64,000 nucleotides of DNA from Avena insularis (lineage: Eukaryota > Streptophyta > Magnoliopsida > Poales > Poaceae). The stretch covers positions 73,518,253-73,582,252 of the forward strand of contig CM042688.1 in the NCBI GenBank assembly GCA_023614405.1, read 5' to 3'. Positions 63,190 to 64,000 of the stretch are shown in pieces. Below the pieces are notes generated by a model. The model ran no database searches. It had not been told where the DNA came from and worked only from the letters and a program-made list of their open reading frames with translations. Numbering within the stretch: the first letter of the stretch is position 1; each line of letters starts with the position of its first letter. Made by a program: the position numbers and the translations under genes.

Positions 63190-64000
63190 GTTCTTTCCAC
63201 AAACCACACATGGACCCACCTGAGTCATTGCATGTGTGTTCTTTCCACAAACCACATATGGATCAACCAGTGTCATTGCATGTGTGTTCTTATACTAAAA
63301 CTAGCACTAGAGTCATTGGAGGTGTGTTCTTTCCACAAACCACACATGGATCAAACAGTGTCATTGCATGTGTGTTCTTTCCATAAACCACATATGGATC
63401 AACTAGTGGTCATTGCATGTGTGTTCTTTTCCACAAACAACATATGGATCCACTAGAGTCATTGCATGTGTGTTCTTTTTACAAACCACATACGGACCCA
63501 CTAGAGTCATTGCATGTGTGTTCTTATACGAAAACAAGCACTAGAGTCATTGCATGTGTGTTCTTTTCCCAAACCACATATGGATCCACCAATGTCATTG
63601 CATGTGTATTCTTTCCACAAACCACTCATGGATCGACCAGTGGTCATTGCATGTGTGTTCTTTCCACAAACCACACATGGATCTTCCCGAGTCATTGCAT
63701 GTGTGTTCTTTCCACAAACCACATATGGATCAACCAGTGTCATTGCATGTGTGTTCTTATAACAAAACCAGCACTAGAGTCATTGCATGTGTATTCTTAT
63801 ACTAAAACCAGCACTAGAGTTATTGCATGTGTGTTCTTTCCACAAACCACACATGGATCAACCAGTGTCATTGCATGTGTGTACTTTCCACAAACCACAT
63901 ATGGATCAACCAGTGGTCATTGCATGTGTGTTCTTTTCCACAAACCACATATGGATCCACTAGAGTCATTGCATCTGTATTCTTTTCACAAACCACATAT
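63185..64000. repeat. 48/40-bp satellite array, block III (partial)
   Basis: The satellite resumes in the exact phase left at 52054 and runs off the window. It matches 48673-49480 at offset 14517, including the rare CATTGGAGGTG/CATTGCAGGTG, ATCAAACAGTG, CTTATACGAAAACAAGC and CAAACCACTCATGG variants. The array therefore extends beyond the window. Confidence 0.96.

Overview
The window looks like repetitive heterochromatin from a flowering plant nuclear genome. A grass is my best guess, because of the very long LTR retroelements, their GC-rich leader blocks and the tRNA-iMet primer site, but the sequence does not prove this. I see no host protein-coding gene, rRNA, tRNA or CRISPR array. About 48 kb (three quarters) is one tandem satellite and about 16 kb is retrotransposon.

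Layout: satellite 1-40321; a solo LTR of 4714 bp on the + strand at 40322-45035, bounded by a GAGTC target-site duplication; satellite 45036-52054; a related retroelement of 11130 bp on the - strand at 52055-63184, bounded by a TGTGT duplication; satellite 63185-64000, running off the window. Removing either insertion plus one duplication copy restores a continuous canonical satellite sequence.

The satellite is built from two interspersed monomers. Type A is 48 bp (49 bp in one variant) and type B is 40 bp. They share a 20-nt head (GTCATTGCATGTGTGTTCTT) and a tail (CACTAGA or a variant) but have different middles. They are ordered as runs of three or more A units separated by one or two B units. 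One composite, B-A4-B-B-A4, measures exactly 505 bp at 185-689. Above this lies a patchwork of segmental duplications of about 1.85, 2.04, 2.32, 3.38, 3.5, 3.99, 4.07, 5.48 and 5.94 kb. A zone at about 4.7-9.0 kb is strongly degraded by small indels. Because 48 is divisible by 3 and the A unit lacks stops in all three forward frames and one reverse frame, the array produces many long open frames (up to 355 codons). I treat these as sequence shadows, not genes.

The minus-strand element has two LTRs of about 4.65-4.74 kb around only 1.74 kb of internal DNA. That interior carries a tRNA-iMet-like primer binding site, a broken gag-like frame rich in zinc knuckles, and a polypurine tract. There is no protease, reverse transcriptase, RNase H or integrase. 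It is therefore a non-autonomous element of the LARD or TR-GAG kind, probably derived from a Ty3/gypsy lineage and mobilised in trans. The solo LTR at 40322-45035 belongs to the same family but to a different subfamily. Each LTR has a GC-rich block with a TATA-like box, splice-donor-like motifs and internal duplications, and a poly(A)-signal region near its 3' end. The offset arithmetic around the 11.1-kb insertion shows that it landed after a 3.38-kb satellite duplication had formed.
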